DNA of 64,000 nucleotides. It comes from Legionellaceae bacterium (lineage in GTDB: Bacteria; Pseudomonadota; Gammaproteobacteria; Legionellales; Legionellaceae). Position 1 is the stretch's first letter. Every line of letters starts with the position of its first letter. Shown piece by piece: positions 9,484-18,187 of the stretch. Location: positions 20,943 through 84,942 of the forward strand of contig JAFIFT010000010.1 of the NCBI GenBank assembly GCA_020831865.1. The letters are read 5' to 3'. A model generated the notes under the pieces. It was not told the origin of the DNA. It ran no database searches and saw nothing but the letters and a program-made list of their open reading frames with translations. A program made the translations under genes and the position numbers.

Positions 9484-10857
9484 TCAGGAACTTATGTTGG
9501 GAGAGCCTCCGCCGTCATTATTCTCTATGCGAGGCGCATCTTCCGGTGGTCTCCCTTCCTGTATAGCGGCTCTGAGTTGTGCCAATTCTTTGGCCATCTT
9601 TGCCGCATTTTCGGGAGTTTCGGTACGGTGTTGTCCCATGTTTTCGGCTTCTTGCTCAATCCGTTCTTTAAATCCAGGCGCACCGTTGAAAATATATTCA
9701 ATGTCGGTTTCTTTGAGATCTTTGTCTTGTTGTTGGACAGCGGGACGGCTGTGTTTGGGAATGACTAATTGAATATCTTTGGCAGCATAGCCATTTTTTC
9801 GAGCCGCCTCATATGCGCGGCGGGCTAGTTCTGCCACATCCTCTGGTTTTTTACCAGTAATCGTGATCTTAACGGGTTTAATGTCAGCCAGCCTGGCTGC
9901 TTGCATGACATCATCCATTTCTCGATAGGCTTGGTCACTGTCGAGTTTTCCAAGCAGGCTGGTTGCACTTTTTAAATCAACCATGATGCTCTGTTTTTCC
10001 GGGTCGTATTGAATGCTGGTTTTGCCCGAACTGGTCAATTGTGCCACGTTGTGTTTTTGTGCCTCGGCAAGACTGGTATATTTAAAGGCCTCTTCGTCCC
10101 CCGCTCCTTTGGCATACATGGCAAAGAAAGCTATCCGCTGATATTCGAGCTCCATGCGGTTGTGCAACTGGATTTGGTCATCGGCAATTTTCTTATCCAA
10201 CGCTTCTTTGCTTTGTTTTTGCCGGGTGCTAAACTCCGTAGTTTGCACCTGTTGCAGTGCATCAATAGCCCGGTCAAGCTCGCTTTTGTTTTGATCGCTA
10301 TCGAGACGATAGAAGGCGGCTACAGCTTTGCGATATTCCGGATCTTTTTTGTTTGTGTCCAGCATGCTTTTGAAAGCCTGTAATTCTTTGTCCTGGTAGG
10401 TGGTCATAACGGATTGTATTTTTTGGCGTTCTTCCCGCAGCAGCGTGCTTAAAGACGCATAGTTGACACCTTGAGGCGCCTTGTCTTTGATATGGTGATT
10501 TAAGGCGTCAATATGCTTTTTGAAATCATCCAATCCGCTTTGCAGGTTTTGTGCTTCCGGCGCAGCGTCTGCAAATTGCAAAGGAATGCTGAGCGCGGTA
10601 CGATAATTATTGCGCGTATTTTTGTCCAGATTTTTGTCGGATAAAAAATCGCTCAGACTGATGCCCTCATTATTGGTAAATTCTTTGAGGCTGTGCGCAT
10701 CGATAGTCGTTTTTTTAAGCTGTACCGGTTCATTGGCACAACCTAAGCGAAAGTTCTTATCCACCTGTTGGTACTGCTGGTAGTTGCGCAACCGGTCATC
10801 ATAGGATTCTTTTTTGGCGGGATTAAATATATTGCTCAAAAATGCGGGAATAGCCAT
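9484..10857 (-). CDS. Hypothetical coiled-coil protein, possible secreted effector
   Basis: No family is recognised with certainty. The 457-residue protein is hydrophilic, lacks a signal peptide and membrane segments, and is largely helical with charged heptad-like stretches (residues about 90-210). Around residues 310-360 a compact segment (VKITITGKKPEDVAELARRAYEAA, described here only in part) alternates strand and helix and could be a small nucleic-acid or ligand-binding domain like those in large polyvalent proteins. The C-terminus is Glu/Asp-rich and ends in a flexible Gly/Ser/Asn tail, as in many Dot/Icm substrates. I chose the third in-frame ATG (10855-10857) because AGGT lies six bases before it. 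Earlier ATGs overlap the ribosome-binding site. Monocistronic between gltB and metQ. Confidence 0.55.
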   Translation of the reverse strand: MAIPAFLSNIFNPAKKESYDDRLRNYQQYQQVDKNFRLGCANEPVQLKKTTIDAHSLKEFTNNEGISLSDFLSDKNLDKNTRNNYRTALSIPLQFADAAPEAQNLQSGLDDFKKHIDALNHHIKDKAPQGVNYASLSTLLREERQKIQSVMTTYQDKELQAFKSMLDTNKKDPEYRKAVAAFYRLDSDQNKSELDRAIDALQQVQTTEFSTRQKQSKEALDKKIADDQIQLHNRMELEYQRIAFFAMYAKGAGDEEAFKYTSLAEAQKHNVAQLTSSGKTSIQYDPEKQSIMVDLKSATSLLGKLDSDQAYREMDDVMQAARLADIKPVKITITGKKPEDVAELARRAYEAARKNGYAAKDIQLVIPKHSRPAVQQQDKDLKETDIEYIFNGAPGFKERIEQEAENMGQHRTETPENAAKMAKELAQLRAAIQEGRPPEDAPRIENNDGGGSPNISS

Positions 10858-10928
10858 CATAAACCTCATTTAACCGTCTATTTTCTATTCAGTGTAACAG
10901 ACGTAGCTTAATTTTTCATTAAGGGATA

Positions 10929-11720
10929 TCATCCGTTTTGTGCTTTCCAGGCGGCAATGGCGTCATTGCCAAAGAGCTGTTGTGCTTTTTCTTGCACGAC
11001 CTCAGACTGCATGGCCTTGACAAAATTTTGCAGTTGCTGTTCCTTGTGGTTGTCTCTGCGTGCCACAATGACATTGGCATAGGGAGAGTCACGGTCTTCA
11101 GTAAACAGCGCGTCACGGGAAGGGCTTAAACCAGCGGGTACGGCAAACGTGGTATTAATGACAGCGGCATCCACATCATCCAGCACTCGGGGCAGTTGTG
11201 CGGCGTCAATTTCTTTAAAAACGAACTGCCGAGGGTTGGCGCTGATATCCTCGAGACTGGCATTTTGTTGGCTTTTCAGTTCGATGAGTCCCGCCTTGGC
11301 CAGTAAGATCAAGGCGCGTTGTTCATTGCTGGGATCATTGGGGATGGCAATAATCGCTTTATCTGGCAGCTCTGCCAGGTCTTTTCTCTTGGTCGAATAG
11401 ATGCCGTGCGGGAAGATAAAAGTCTTGCCAATCACTTTGAGTTGATAACCATGCGCGGCACTGGCGCTTTTTAGGTATGGTTCATGCTGGAATACATTGG
11501 CATCCAGGCTGCCATCCTGCAGGGCTTCATTGGGTAGATTATAATCACTGAATTCAACGATTTTAACGTGTAAGTCGTACTCTTTTTTCGCGACCGCCGC
11601 CGCGACTTCCACCAGCTCGGTTTCCGGACCGGCTATGGTGCCGATAACCAGGGTGTTAGGATTGGGTTTGCTGCAGGCTGACAGGGTCAGCAGCAGAGCC
11701 AAAATCGCTAAAAATCGCAT
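10929..11720 (-). CDS. metQ: D-methionine ABC transporter, substrate-binding lipoprotein
   Basis: Periplasmic lipoprotein that delivers methionine to MetNI. Lipoprotein signal with lipobox LSAC (Cys16) followed by the NLPA family signature (TLVIGTIAGPETELVE). Conserved segments KTFIFPHGIYS and IAIPNDPSNEQRALILL match MetQ. 263 residues, normal. Last gene of metNIQ, preceded by AGGAGTAATCAC. The same family includes other amino-acid binders, but the operon supports methionine. Confidence 0.9.
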   Translation of the reverse strand: MRFLAILALLLTLSACSKPNPNTLVIGTIAGPETELVEVAAAVAKKEYDLHVKIVEFSDYNLPNEALQDGSLDANVFQHEPYLKSASAAHGYQLKVIGKTFIFPHGIYSTKRKDLAELPDKAIIAIPNDPSNEQRALILLAKAGLIELKSQQNASLEDISANPRQFVFKEIDAAQLPRVLDDVDAAVINTTFAVPAGLSPSRDALFTEDRDSPYANVIVARRDNHKEQQLQNFVKAMQSEVVQEKAQQLFGNDAIAAWKAQNG

Positions 11721-11730
11721 GTGATTACTC

Positions 11731-12381
11731 CTAATGATGTTGAAAGCGCTTGCTCAGATAATCACCACTCCATTGGAGAATCTGGACAATACACACTAAA
11801 ATAACTATGGTCGATACCATAATAGCAGGATTAAAGCGCTGATAACCGTAGCGTATGGCCAGATCTCCCAGTCCGCCGCCGCCCACGGTACCCGCCATGG
11901 CAGAAAAGTTGACCAGCGTGATGGCGAGTATGGTTATGGCTTGAATCATTGCCGGTAACGCCTCCGGTAGTAAAATGGAACGGATAATCTGCAAGTGGCT
12001 CGCCCCCATTGACTCGCCCGTTTCAATTAAACCTCTGGGCAAGGTATGGTAGACATTATCCACCAGCCGGGCAAAAAAGGGAATGGCTCCCAGTGTCAAG
12101 GGCACAACTGCTGCGTTGATGCCAATAGAGGTGCCGACCAGCAGGCGGGTAAACGGGATCAAGGCGATGAGTAATATGATAAAGGGAATCGAGCGGCTGA
12201 TATTAATGGCGGCATCGAGCAGTTGATAGAGCCAGGGGCGCCGTCGGAGTCGTTTGCAGGAAAAAAGCCAGGTTCCCAGCGGCAAACCAAAAATCACCGC
12301 TAATATACAGCTCAGTACTACCATGTATAGGGTTTCACCGGTGGCCGTGAGCAGGAGGTTAAAAAAGTGCATCATGGACAT
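11731..12381 (-). CDS. metI: D-methionine ABC transporter, permease
   Basis: Inner-membrane permease of the methionine importer. 216 residues with five or so membrane segments. The EAA loop, which contacts MetN, is seen around [22 protein letters not shown]. The start lies 23 bp inside the end of metN and the stop is 10 bp before metQ, so the three genes are one transcription unit. Confidence 0.92.
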   Translation of the reverse strand: MSMMHFFNLLLTATGETLYMVVLSCILAVIFGLPLGTWLFSCKRLRRRPWLYQLLDAAINISRSIPFIILLIALIPFTRLLVGTSIGINAAVVPLTLGAIPFFARLVDNVYHTLPRGLIETGESMGASHLQIIRSILLPEALPAMIQAITILAITLVNFSAMAGTVGGGGLGDLAIRYGYQRFNPAIMVSTIVILVCIVQILQWSGDYLSKRFQHH

Positions 12382-13384
12382 AGCCTAAAAGCTCCACAGA
12401 AAGTTGTTGTGCCTGGCAGCGTTCTATAAATTGCGCTAAAACAGCAGCATCGGCATGTAATTCGACGATGAGTACGCCACAGGTTAAATGATCAAAGCGG
12501 TCAATATTGGCCAGCAAAATATTAATATCGAGCTGAAGTTCACGACTGCATTGGCTGATGAAGGGGGTGGTGGCCTTTGCTCCCTGAAAACGCAGTTTCA
12601 GCAAGGGCTTATGGTTTTTCTCAGCAGACAGTGTTGCCGCCAGGGAAGGGGGAAGTTGCGGGCTGAGCTGGCTAAAAATGAGCTCGCGCGCGATACTTTT
12701 TTGCCGATCAAAGAGGCTGGAAAGACCGGTCACCTCAATAATTTCGCCGTTTTGCATCACGGCTAGCCGATGGCATATCCGTTTAATAACGTCCATTTCA
12801 TGGGTAATAAGGACCATAGTGATCCCGTAGAGCTGGTTGATTTTTTTAAGCAGAGCCAGTATGGATTCCGTGGTGGCAGGATCAAGAGCAGATGTGGCTT
12901 CATCACAGAGCAGAATTTTCGGCTCCGTACTGAGTGCGCGGGCAATGGCCACCCGTTGTTTTTGGCCGCCGCTGAGTTCCGAAGGATAGGCATTGGCTTT
13001 ATCACTGAGCTCCACCAAGGCTAAAAGTTCGGTAAGCTTGGCGGTAATCCGTTCTGGCGACATGCCCTGAATACGCATCGGCAGGGTAATATTTTCGGTG
13101 ACCGTCTGATTTTGCATGAGATTAAAATGCTGGAAGATCATGGCCATTTTATGTCGGGTTTGACGCAATGCCCTGGTATCCAGCTCGAGTATATTCTGCT
13201 GATCAATGGAGATCGCGCCCGTATCCGGTCGTTCCAGAAGATTGATGCTGCGCAGCAACGTCGACTTACCGGCGCCACTCTTTCCAATGACTCCGAAAAT
13301 CTCACCTTCCTGGATAAAAAGATGGATATTGCGCAGGGCGCTTACCGATGCAAATTTTTTATTGACATTGACAAATTCTATCAT
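12359..13384 (-). CDS. metN: D-methionine ABC transporter, ATP-binding protein
   Basis: ATPase of MetNIQ. Walker [11 protein letters not shown]-loop, signature [15 protein letters not shown], Walker [12 protein letters not shown] and switch His in LITHEMD are all present. The C-terminal third is the NIL domain that senses intracellular methionine and causes trans-inhibition. 341 residues, as in E. coli (343). Its ATG is only 3 bp after the mevalonate kinase stop, so in this genome met transport is appended to the mevalonate/queE/pal chain. No SAM or Met riboswitch can fit upstream. Confidence 0.94.
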   Translation of the reverse strand: MIEFVNVNKKFASVSALRNIHLFIQEGEIFGVIGKSGAGKSTLLRSINLLERPDTGAISIDQQNILELDTRALRQTRHKMAMIFQHFNLMQNQTVTENITLPMRIQGMSPERITAKLTELLALVELSDKANAYPSELSGGQKQRVAIARALSTEPKILLCDEATSALDPATTESILALLKKINQLYGITMVLITHEMDVIKRICHRLAVMQNGEIIEVTGLSSLFDRQKSIARELIFSQLSPQLPPSLAATLSAEKNHKPLLKLRFQGAKATTPFISQCSRELQLDINILLANIDRFDHLTCGVLIVELHADAAVLAQFIERCQAQQLSVELLGYVHDALF

Positions 13385-13387
13385 GGT

Positions 13388-14296
13388 TTATGGATTCCCC
13401 TGAGATGACTTCGGCAGCTGCTGATCATGCCACAAATCTTCCGGTGGGGGGGTAGCCCACAGGCTCACGACATAGCCTCCCGCCCCAGAGCCGGTTGGTT
13501 TACTGCTTAACGCGCCACGATCTGTTAATTCCAGTATGTGTTTTTCCAGCGCAGGGCTTATCAATCCCCATTGTCGGAAACAGTCCTGGCCGAGGGTCAG
13601 TGCCCTGCTGAGTTTGGTGATACCACTGGCCGCAGAAAGTTGAAATGCCTCCAATGCCAGTTCGCAACTTTCCTGCATCTGGCTATCGAGCCGGTCAGCC
13701 AGCTTGGGGTTCATGTCGCGGAGCTGTTGTACTTTTCCAATACAATGGGCGGTGGTACCGGTCTCTCCGCAGTACGAAATACCCCAATACGGCTGCCACT
13801 GCAAGGGCAGTTCCCGGGAATCTCCCTTTTGAAAGACAATGCCTTTTTGCGCTTGCACGCCGGCAATATCCAGGCCACTGCTTTGACCATGGTAGAGGTG
13901 TTCCAGTTCAGTGGCAAAGGCGGTTAATTCTGTGGCGGGCAGTAATCTTTGCTCAATGAACCAGCGAGCGAGGCTGACACAAAGGGCTGCCGATGCCCCC
14001 ATGCCGCTGCCTATCGGGATGTGATTGCGGGCGTGAAAATGCCCACGCATGTTTTTGCGGCTTAAAGAAAGCAGCGCCAGCCCCTTATCAAAGCCCTGCC
14101 AAAAGGCCTGATACAAATCCTCAGCACCTTCCCCCGTGCAATGGGCGGTTAGCTGCTGCTCATTGTTGTGATACTCTAAAATGAATTGGCGGGAGGGCAG
14201 GGGGAAGGCAATGGCCTTCTTGCCGCGTAACACGGCATGCTCTCCCGTTAAAATCCATTTTCCAGAGGTGCGAATGCAACAACTAGAGAACATCAT
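13388..14296 (-). CDS. mvk: GHMP-family kinase, probable mevalonate kinase
   Basis: Phosphorylates mevalonate with ATP (mevalonate pathway). The N-terminus SGKWILTGEHAVL is the first GHMP motif. PIGSGMGASAAL (about residue 95) is the ATP-binding motif 2, and the C-terminal KPTGSGAGGYV is motif 3. 302 residues fits bacterial mevalonate kinases. The start overlaps the mvaD stop by 14 bp. A second GHMP kinase (23694-24563) sits with fni and mvaA. EHAVL rather than EYAAL here is typical of mevalonate kinase, so I assign this one to step 1 and the other to step 2. Swapped roles are possible. Confidence 0.8.
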   Translation of the reverse strand: MMFSSCCIRTSGKWILTGEHAVLRGKKAIAFPLPSRQFILEYHNNEQQLTAHCTGEGAEDLYQAFWQGFDKGLALLSLSRKNMRGHFHARNHIPIGSGMGASAALCVSLARWFIEQRLLPATELTAFATELEHLYHGQSSGLDIAGVQAQKGIVFQKGDSRELPLQWQPYWGISYCGETGTTAHCIGKVQQLRDMNPKLADRLDSQMQESCELALEAFQLSAASGITKLSRALTLGQDCFRQWGLISPALEKHILELTDRGALSSKPTGSGAGGYVVSLWATPPPEDLWHDQQLPKSSQGNP

Positions 14297-15230
14297 AATT
14301 GCCCAGCAGATAGTCTTGTTTGAGTTTCAGGGCCAGGGCGCTTTGATCGGGGCGATAGAGCAGGTGAATATTCGGACCGGCGTCCATAGTGACAATGGGC
14401 CCATCTCCCATTTCCTCCCACAGCCTTTGTAGCAAATCCAGGGCTTCGCGAACGATCGGGGTGATGTAGTGAAAGGGTTCACTGGCGGTGGCAAAGAGCT
14501 GGTGCATATCTTCAAATTCACGCCAGCAAATGCTGCGCGAGGTTGCCCAGTCACCTGCTTCCATCGCCTGGATCAACTCTTTCAGATTGGTGGTGGCACG
14601 TTCACGTCGGCCGCTCCAGGCCGGGCTGGTTTTCACCCGTTGATGGGCTTCGCTGGAGGATACGGTTTTTTCGCTCGTTGACAACACAATCACCTGATGT
14701 TCCAACTGCATCCAGTGTGTTTTCACCGCCCCCAGCCATTGCCGTCCCCAGATGGCCCAAGGAGAGAAAAAGGAGCGGCAAGAGGAGCCGGAGCCACGTT
14801 GTGACAGCCTGGCCAGCGTCATCACATCCGGCAGGGGCTGTTCTGTCAATTCACAGATGGCCAGAGCCGCACATTTGGTTAAGGCGGCAAAACTGGACGC
14901 CGAGCTGGCCAGACCGCTGCCGAGCGGAAAATTATTATTGGAACGTACGACAAAGCTACCCTGATAATTAAAATGGTCTTTGATACGGGTCAAATGCTGT
15001 AGATAGCGTTGTTGCGCTGGTTCCGATAAGACAAAGAGAGGGGCGCCCGGTGAATGTAGTGGTTCCCAGTAATCTTTTCGGGTCTTTATCGTTTCCATTT
15101 GCACAGAGCTTAACAACTTTGGCAAGCTATAAGAGAAAGAGGGATTTTCGGGTTCGTTTTCTCCCTCCTGCAATTTACCCATATATTTAATTAAAGCGAT
15201 ATTGGCGGGTGCCTGCGCAAACCATTGCAT
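14283..15230 (-). CDS. mvaD: Diphosphomevalonate decarboxylase
   Basis: Makes isopentenyl diphosphate from mevalonate diphosphate. GHMP fold with NIALIKYMGK at the N-terminus (most homologues have KYWGK), GSGLASSASSFAALT (ATP loop), QRGSGSSCRSF, and TMDAGPNIHLLY near the C-terminus, the latter in the substrate-binding region. The catalytic Asp belongs to this family pattern. The start at 15228-15230 is set by AAAGGAG eight bases upstream and by homology of MQWFAQAPANIAL. A longer frame running into queE is not used. 315 residues, normal. Lies between queE and mvk on one transcript. Confidence 0.92.
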   Translation of the reverse strand: MQWFAQAPANIALIKYMGKLQEGENEPENPSFSYSLPKLLSSVQMETIKTRKDYWEPLHSPGAPLFVLSEPAQQRYLQHLTRIKDHFNYQGSFVVRSNNNFPLGSGLASSASSFAALTKCAALAICELTEQPLPDVMTLARLSQRGSGSSCRSFFSPWAIWGRQWLGAVKTHWMQLEHQVIVLSTSEKTVSSSEAHQRVKTSPAWSGRRERATTNLKELIQAMEAGDWATSRSICWREFEDMHQLFATASEPFHYITPIVREALDLLQRLWEEMGDGPIVTMDAGPNIHLLYRPDQSALALKLKQDYLLGNYDVL

Positions 15231-15252
15231 ACCGGATTCTCCTTTGTGTTGT

Positions 15253-15906
15253 CTAGTGTCCCGGAGCGTCATTCCAGAGGATTTTATGTAATTGTAGCTG
15301 AAAACGCACCTGCAGCTTATCGCGCAGGATCCAGTTGGCAAGCTCGGTGGGTGACAATTGTCCCCAGCTTGGCGAAAACAGCACCTGATGATGTCGATGC
15401 AATTGATGCGTATTGAGCATCTCTACCGCCCAGTGATAATCTGCTTCACTACACAGGACAAATTTTATTTCATCATTCGCCTTCAAATAATTCAGGTTTT
15501 GCCAGAGGTTTTTATCGCATTCGGCGGAACCCGGGGTCTTGAGGTCCATGACAATCAAGACCTTGGGGTTCACATGCTGAATATCACGGGCACCGCTGGT
15601 TTCCAAAGACACCTGAAAGCCGGCCTCACAGAGTTGATCCATCAGGTTGAGGCACCCGATCTGTGCGAGAGGCTCACCACCGGTAATACAAACATGTGGG
15701 CAGTCGTATTGGCTGATTTGCTGGACGATAGCCTCTATCGCCATCATCTGGCCACCGTTAAAGGCATAGGCGGTATCGCAGTACTGGCAGCGCAGCGGGC
15801 AGCCGGTCAGGCGAACAAATACGGTTGCCAATCCTGTTTTTCCTGACTCTCCCTGTATCGAATGAAAAATTTCCGTTATTCGTAAAGCATCTTCGAAACG
15901 GCTCAT
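15253..15906 (-). CDS. queE: 7-carboxy-7-deazaguanine synthase (radical SAM)
   Basis: Converts 6-carboxy-tetrahydropterin to 7-carboxy-7-deazaguanine for queuosine. Radical SAM cluster motif CPLRCQYC (Cys x3 Cys x2 Cys), SIQGESGKTGLATVFVRLTG before it, and the SAM-binding TGGEPL. 217 residues, normal. The ATG overlaps the cpoB stop by 4 bp. The pal-cpoB-queE order is common in Gammaproteobacteria. The other que genes are outside the window. Confidence 0.94.
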   Translation of the reverse strand: MSRFEDALRITEIFHSIQGESGKTGLATVFVRLTGCPLRCQYCDTAYAFNGGQMMAIEAIVQQISQYDCPHVCITGGEPLAQIGCLNLMDQLCEAGFQVSLETSGARDIQHVNPKVLIVMDLKTPGSAECDKNLWQNLNYLKANDEIKFVLCSEADYHWAVEMLNTHQLHRHHQVLFSPSWGQLSPTELANWILRDKLQVRFQLQLHKILWNDAPGH

Positions 15907-16784
15907 AAATTTTGCAGTGACTCCAATTTGACAGTGGCCAGTTTGGCGGTGTTGGTATCTGGATATTTTTTCATAATATCCTGCAGAATGAGTTTGGCCT
16001 GCTCGCGTTGGCCTGTATCTGCTAATGCATAGGCTTTTTTCAGTTCACTGGCGGCTGCCTTGCTGGAGCTGGGGAAGCGCGTCAAAACCGTTTCAAACTC
16101 ATAGATGGCCATATTTTGATTGTTTTTCAGCAGGTAAAGTTCTCCAAGCCAGTAATGGGCATTGGCGGTGTAGCCTCCCTTCGGATATTGTTTGATAAAA
16201 TTTTGCATCGCCAGAATAGCGTCATCATAGCGTTTATTTTTCACCAGATCATAGGCAGCGAGGTAGCTGATTTGCTCATTGGCCGGATTCGGGCGCTCGT
16301 TGGCCTTATTGGCGCTCATCTCCAGGGCAGGTTGACGGGTTTCCTGGTCTGTTTTGCTGGTATTCGTCTCTCCCTTCGTCGCTTGCAGGCGTGAATCGAG
16401 ATCCTTGTAAAAGGCGAGCTGTTGCTGCTGAATGAGCTTGAGATCATGGGCTTGAATTTCCAGTTGGCCTCTTAATTCCTGTATTTCCTGTTGCAGAAGC
16501 TGCAATGCTTCACTACTCTCACTCACCGGAACCGTATCTGTTGTGTCAGGGCTATTATCCTGAGCCAGAGGTTGTAGTTCCTCCGTTTCCTCATCCTGTT
16601 CCTGCGGCGCTTGCTCCTGAGCCAACTGGGATTTAGCCAGACCACTGGCTTCCTCCGCAGTTTCCAGTTCATCGGCCAGCATGTAATGGTCACTGTCATC
16701 GACAATGGGTGCTTGCGCCCAGAGGGGCAGGCTGATAAAAGCGTGCAGGCTTAGCGATAGGATCAGGATGCCGGTTTTTTTCAT
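15903..16784 (-). CDS. cpoB: Cell division coordinator CpoB (YbgF)
   Basis: Periplasmic Tol-Pal accessory protein that links outer-membrane constriction to septal peptidoglycan synthesis. Signal peptide (MKKTGILILSLSLHAF, ending SLPLWAQA), an acidic Gln/Glu-rich linker, a coiled coil at about residues 88-130 (the trimerising region), then three TPR units in the C-terminal half (AYDLVKNKRYDDAI, HYWLGELYLLKNN, AYALADTGQREQAK). 293 residues. The start overlaps the Pal stop (TAATG). The acidic linker is longer than in E. coli. Confidence 0.92.
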   Translation of the reverse strand: MKKTGILILSLSLHAFISLPLWAQAPIVDDSDHYMLADELETAEEASGLAKSQLAQEQAPQEQDEETEELQPLAQDNSPDTTDTVPVSESSEALQLLQQEIQELRGQLEIQAHDLKLIQQQQLAFYKDLDSRLQATKGETNTSKTDQETRQPALEMSANKANERPNPANEQISYLAAYDLVKNKRYDDAILAMQNFIKQYPKGGYTANAHYWLGELYLLKNNQNMAIYEFETVLTRFPSSSKAAASELKKAYALADTGQREQAKLILQDIMKKYPDTNTAKLATVKLESLQNL

Positions 16785-17299
16785 TAGTTTGCCTCATAGA
16801 TTAGTTCAACACGTCGATTTTGACGGTACGCATTTTCATCGTGGCTATCAACCGCCGGGCGTTCTTTGCCATAGCTTACCACTCGTATTTGACGGGTGCT
16901 GACGCCGGCCTGACGCAATTGATCGCGGACGGTGTTGGCACGTCGTTCGCCGAGGGCAATGTTATATTCCCGGCTGCCGCGGGCATCCGTATGGCCAGCC
17001 AGCATGATACGTGCAGCCGGGTGCGTGCTGAGGTACTGTGCTTGCGCCATCAGGGATGCCTGATATTTGGGCGCAAAGCCGCTGTTGTCAAACGCAAAGA
17101 GGTAGGTTTGATTATGGGGGGCTTTGGTGGTGTAGATTTCACCTGCTTCCTGGGCGCCAAAGCGACTAAAGGCACCAAGGCCGCGAGCCTCCATGTCGGT
17201 CTCATGGCCACTGGCGCCTGACATATGCTGCGAGCAGGATGCGAGAAACAGTATGCTGCTGGCAACTAATCCATAGGCAAGTCGGTATTTAGCACGCAT
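16784..17299 (-). CDS. pal: Peptidoglycan-associated lipoprotein Pal
   Basis: Outer-membrane lipoprotein that binds peptidoglycan through an OmpA-C domain as part of Tol-Pal. Lipobox FLASC, then a linker, then the OmpA-like domain: YLFAFDNSGFAPKY, the diaminopimelate-binding pattern GHTDARGSREYNIALGERRA, and QNRRVELIY at the end. I used the second ATG (17297-17299) because AGGAG is six bases upstream. The first ATG is only three bases from it. First gene of pal-cpoB-queE-mvaD-mvk-metNIQ. The tolB gene usually placed before pal is absent from this position. Confidence 0.94.
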   Translation of the reverse strand: MRAKYRLAYGLVASSILFLASCSQHMSGASGHETDMEARGLGAFSRFGAQEAGEIYTTKAPHNQTYLFAFDNSGFAPKYQASLMAQAQYLSTHPAARIMLAGHTDARGSREYNIALGERRANTVRDQLRQAGVSTRQIRVVSYGKERPAVDSHDENAYRQNRRVELIYEAN

Positions 17300-17327
17300 C
17301 ATAAACTCCTGTGAATGGAAAATGGGG

Positions 17328-17373
17328 GCGCAAGTCACATTGAAATGTCTTGCGCAACAACGACACTATTGTA
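17328..17373 (-). promoter_or_regulatory. pal promoter and 5'-UTR hairpin
   Basis: A minus-strand TACAAT (17368-17373) lies about 70 bp before the pal ATG. Downstream of it is a hairpin: gcgcaag (17328-17334) pairs with cttgcgc (17349-17355), with an inner acatt/aatgt stem. The hairpin would sit in the leader RNA. No good -35 is visible. Confidence 0.4.
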
Positions 17374-17532
17374 CGATTCTTTTGGAAAAAAGGGAATTAT
17401 CACGTTTTGAAATAACCTTGCTCGTGATGTCAACCCGTAGTGGGCTGATAATATTACTGATTTGCATCAGGGGGCACGGGGATAGCTATCCAGATGCGGC
17501 ACCGGCACGGGTATTGGTGCCTGAAATCGGGT

Positions 17533-18186
17533 TCACTTGCCGGTTATCGGTCGTTTCTCCACCTTGCTGATCGCAAAACGCGTGATGGCGGCGGTGAGCT
17601 GCGCTGCGGCAATATTGGAGGCGATGACACCCCCATAGGGATTGTTTTGAGGACATTTGACCTGCTGGCGAAAAATTTCGGAACCGAGTACCCGGCTGTT
17701 GCTAATATCCGACAAGACCGCCTTGATGCTGACTTGTATCACGCTTGGATGTTTAAGAAAGTTCTGTTGCCATTCTAAAATCTGGGTATCCAGGCGGTAA
17801 TCGGTTTTTTCGGAATAGGGGCTGGATGCCACAGCCCGGAAATAATTAGCCTGTTGCAGGCTTTGCAACATGAGCGGAAACATCATGTTGCCCGGACTGT
17901 CTACCCAGGCGTTATGGGCAAAAGAGGCCAGGGCATAGTTTTGATCAACGTATAGCATTTGTGTACCCTGATAACCCGCTACTGCCTGGGGTGGTGATAC
18001 CAGGAGGGTTTGATGACCGGGGTGCTTTGCGAGTTGGCGGCCACTGAATGCGGTAAGCTTATATTGATGGCTTACGGGCGATTTAACCGGTGTACAGCCG
18101 CACAGAACCAGAGACAGCAGCACAAGATAGCCTGGACACGTCCAAATAGTTGGCTTTCCAGCCAGACAAAGCAGTAGTTTTTTCAT
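17533..18186 (-). CDS. ABC-type transport auxiliary lipoprotein (PqiC/Mla-associated)
   Basis: Last gene of the MCE operon. The N-terminus carries a lipoprotein signal ending in the lipobox LVLCGC. The rest resembles the ABC-type transport auxiliary lipoprotein family (YmbA/PqiC-like): LVSPPQAVAGYQGTQMLYV, a beta-rich core, and an ending ATAITRFAISK-type helix. Such lipoproteins pair with MCE proteins in phospholipid trafficking to the outer membrane. It starts 1 bp after the mlaD stop. 217 residues. Confidence 0.8.
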   Translation of the reverse strand: MKKLLLCLAGKPTIWTCPGYLVLLSLVLCGCTPVKSPVSHQYKLTAFSGRQLAKHPGHQTLLVSPPQAVAGYQGTQMLYVDQNYALASFAHNAWVDSPGNMMFPLMLQSLQQANYFRAVASSPYSEKTDYRLDTQILEWQQNFLKHPSVIQVSIKAVLSDISNSRVLGSEIFRQQVKCPQNNPYGGVIASNIAAAQLTAAITRFAISKVEKRPITGK

Positions 18187-18187
18187 G

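Noticed and set aside
13382..13400. Possible SAM or methionine riboswitch before metN
   Set aside because: Only three bases separate metN from the mevalonate kinase stop, so there is no room for one.
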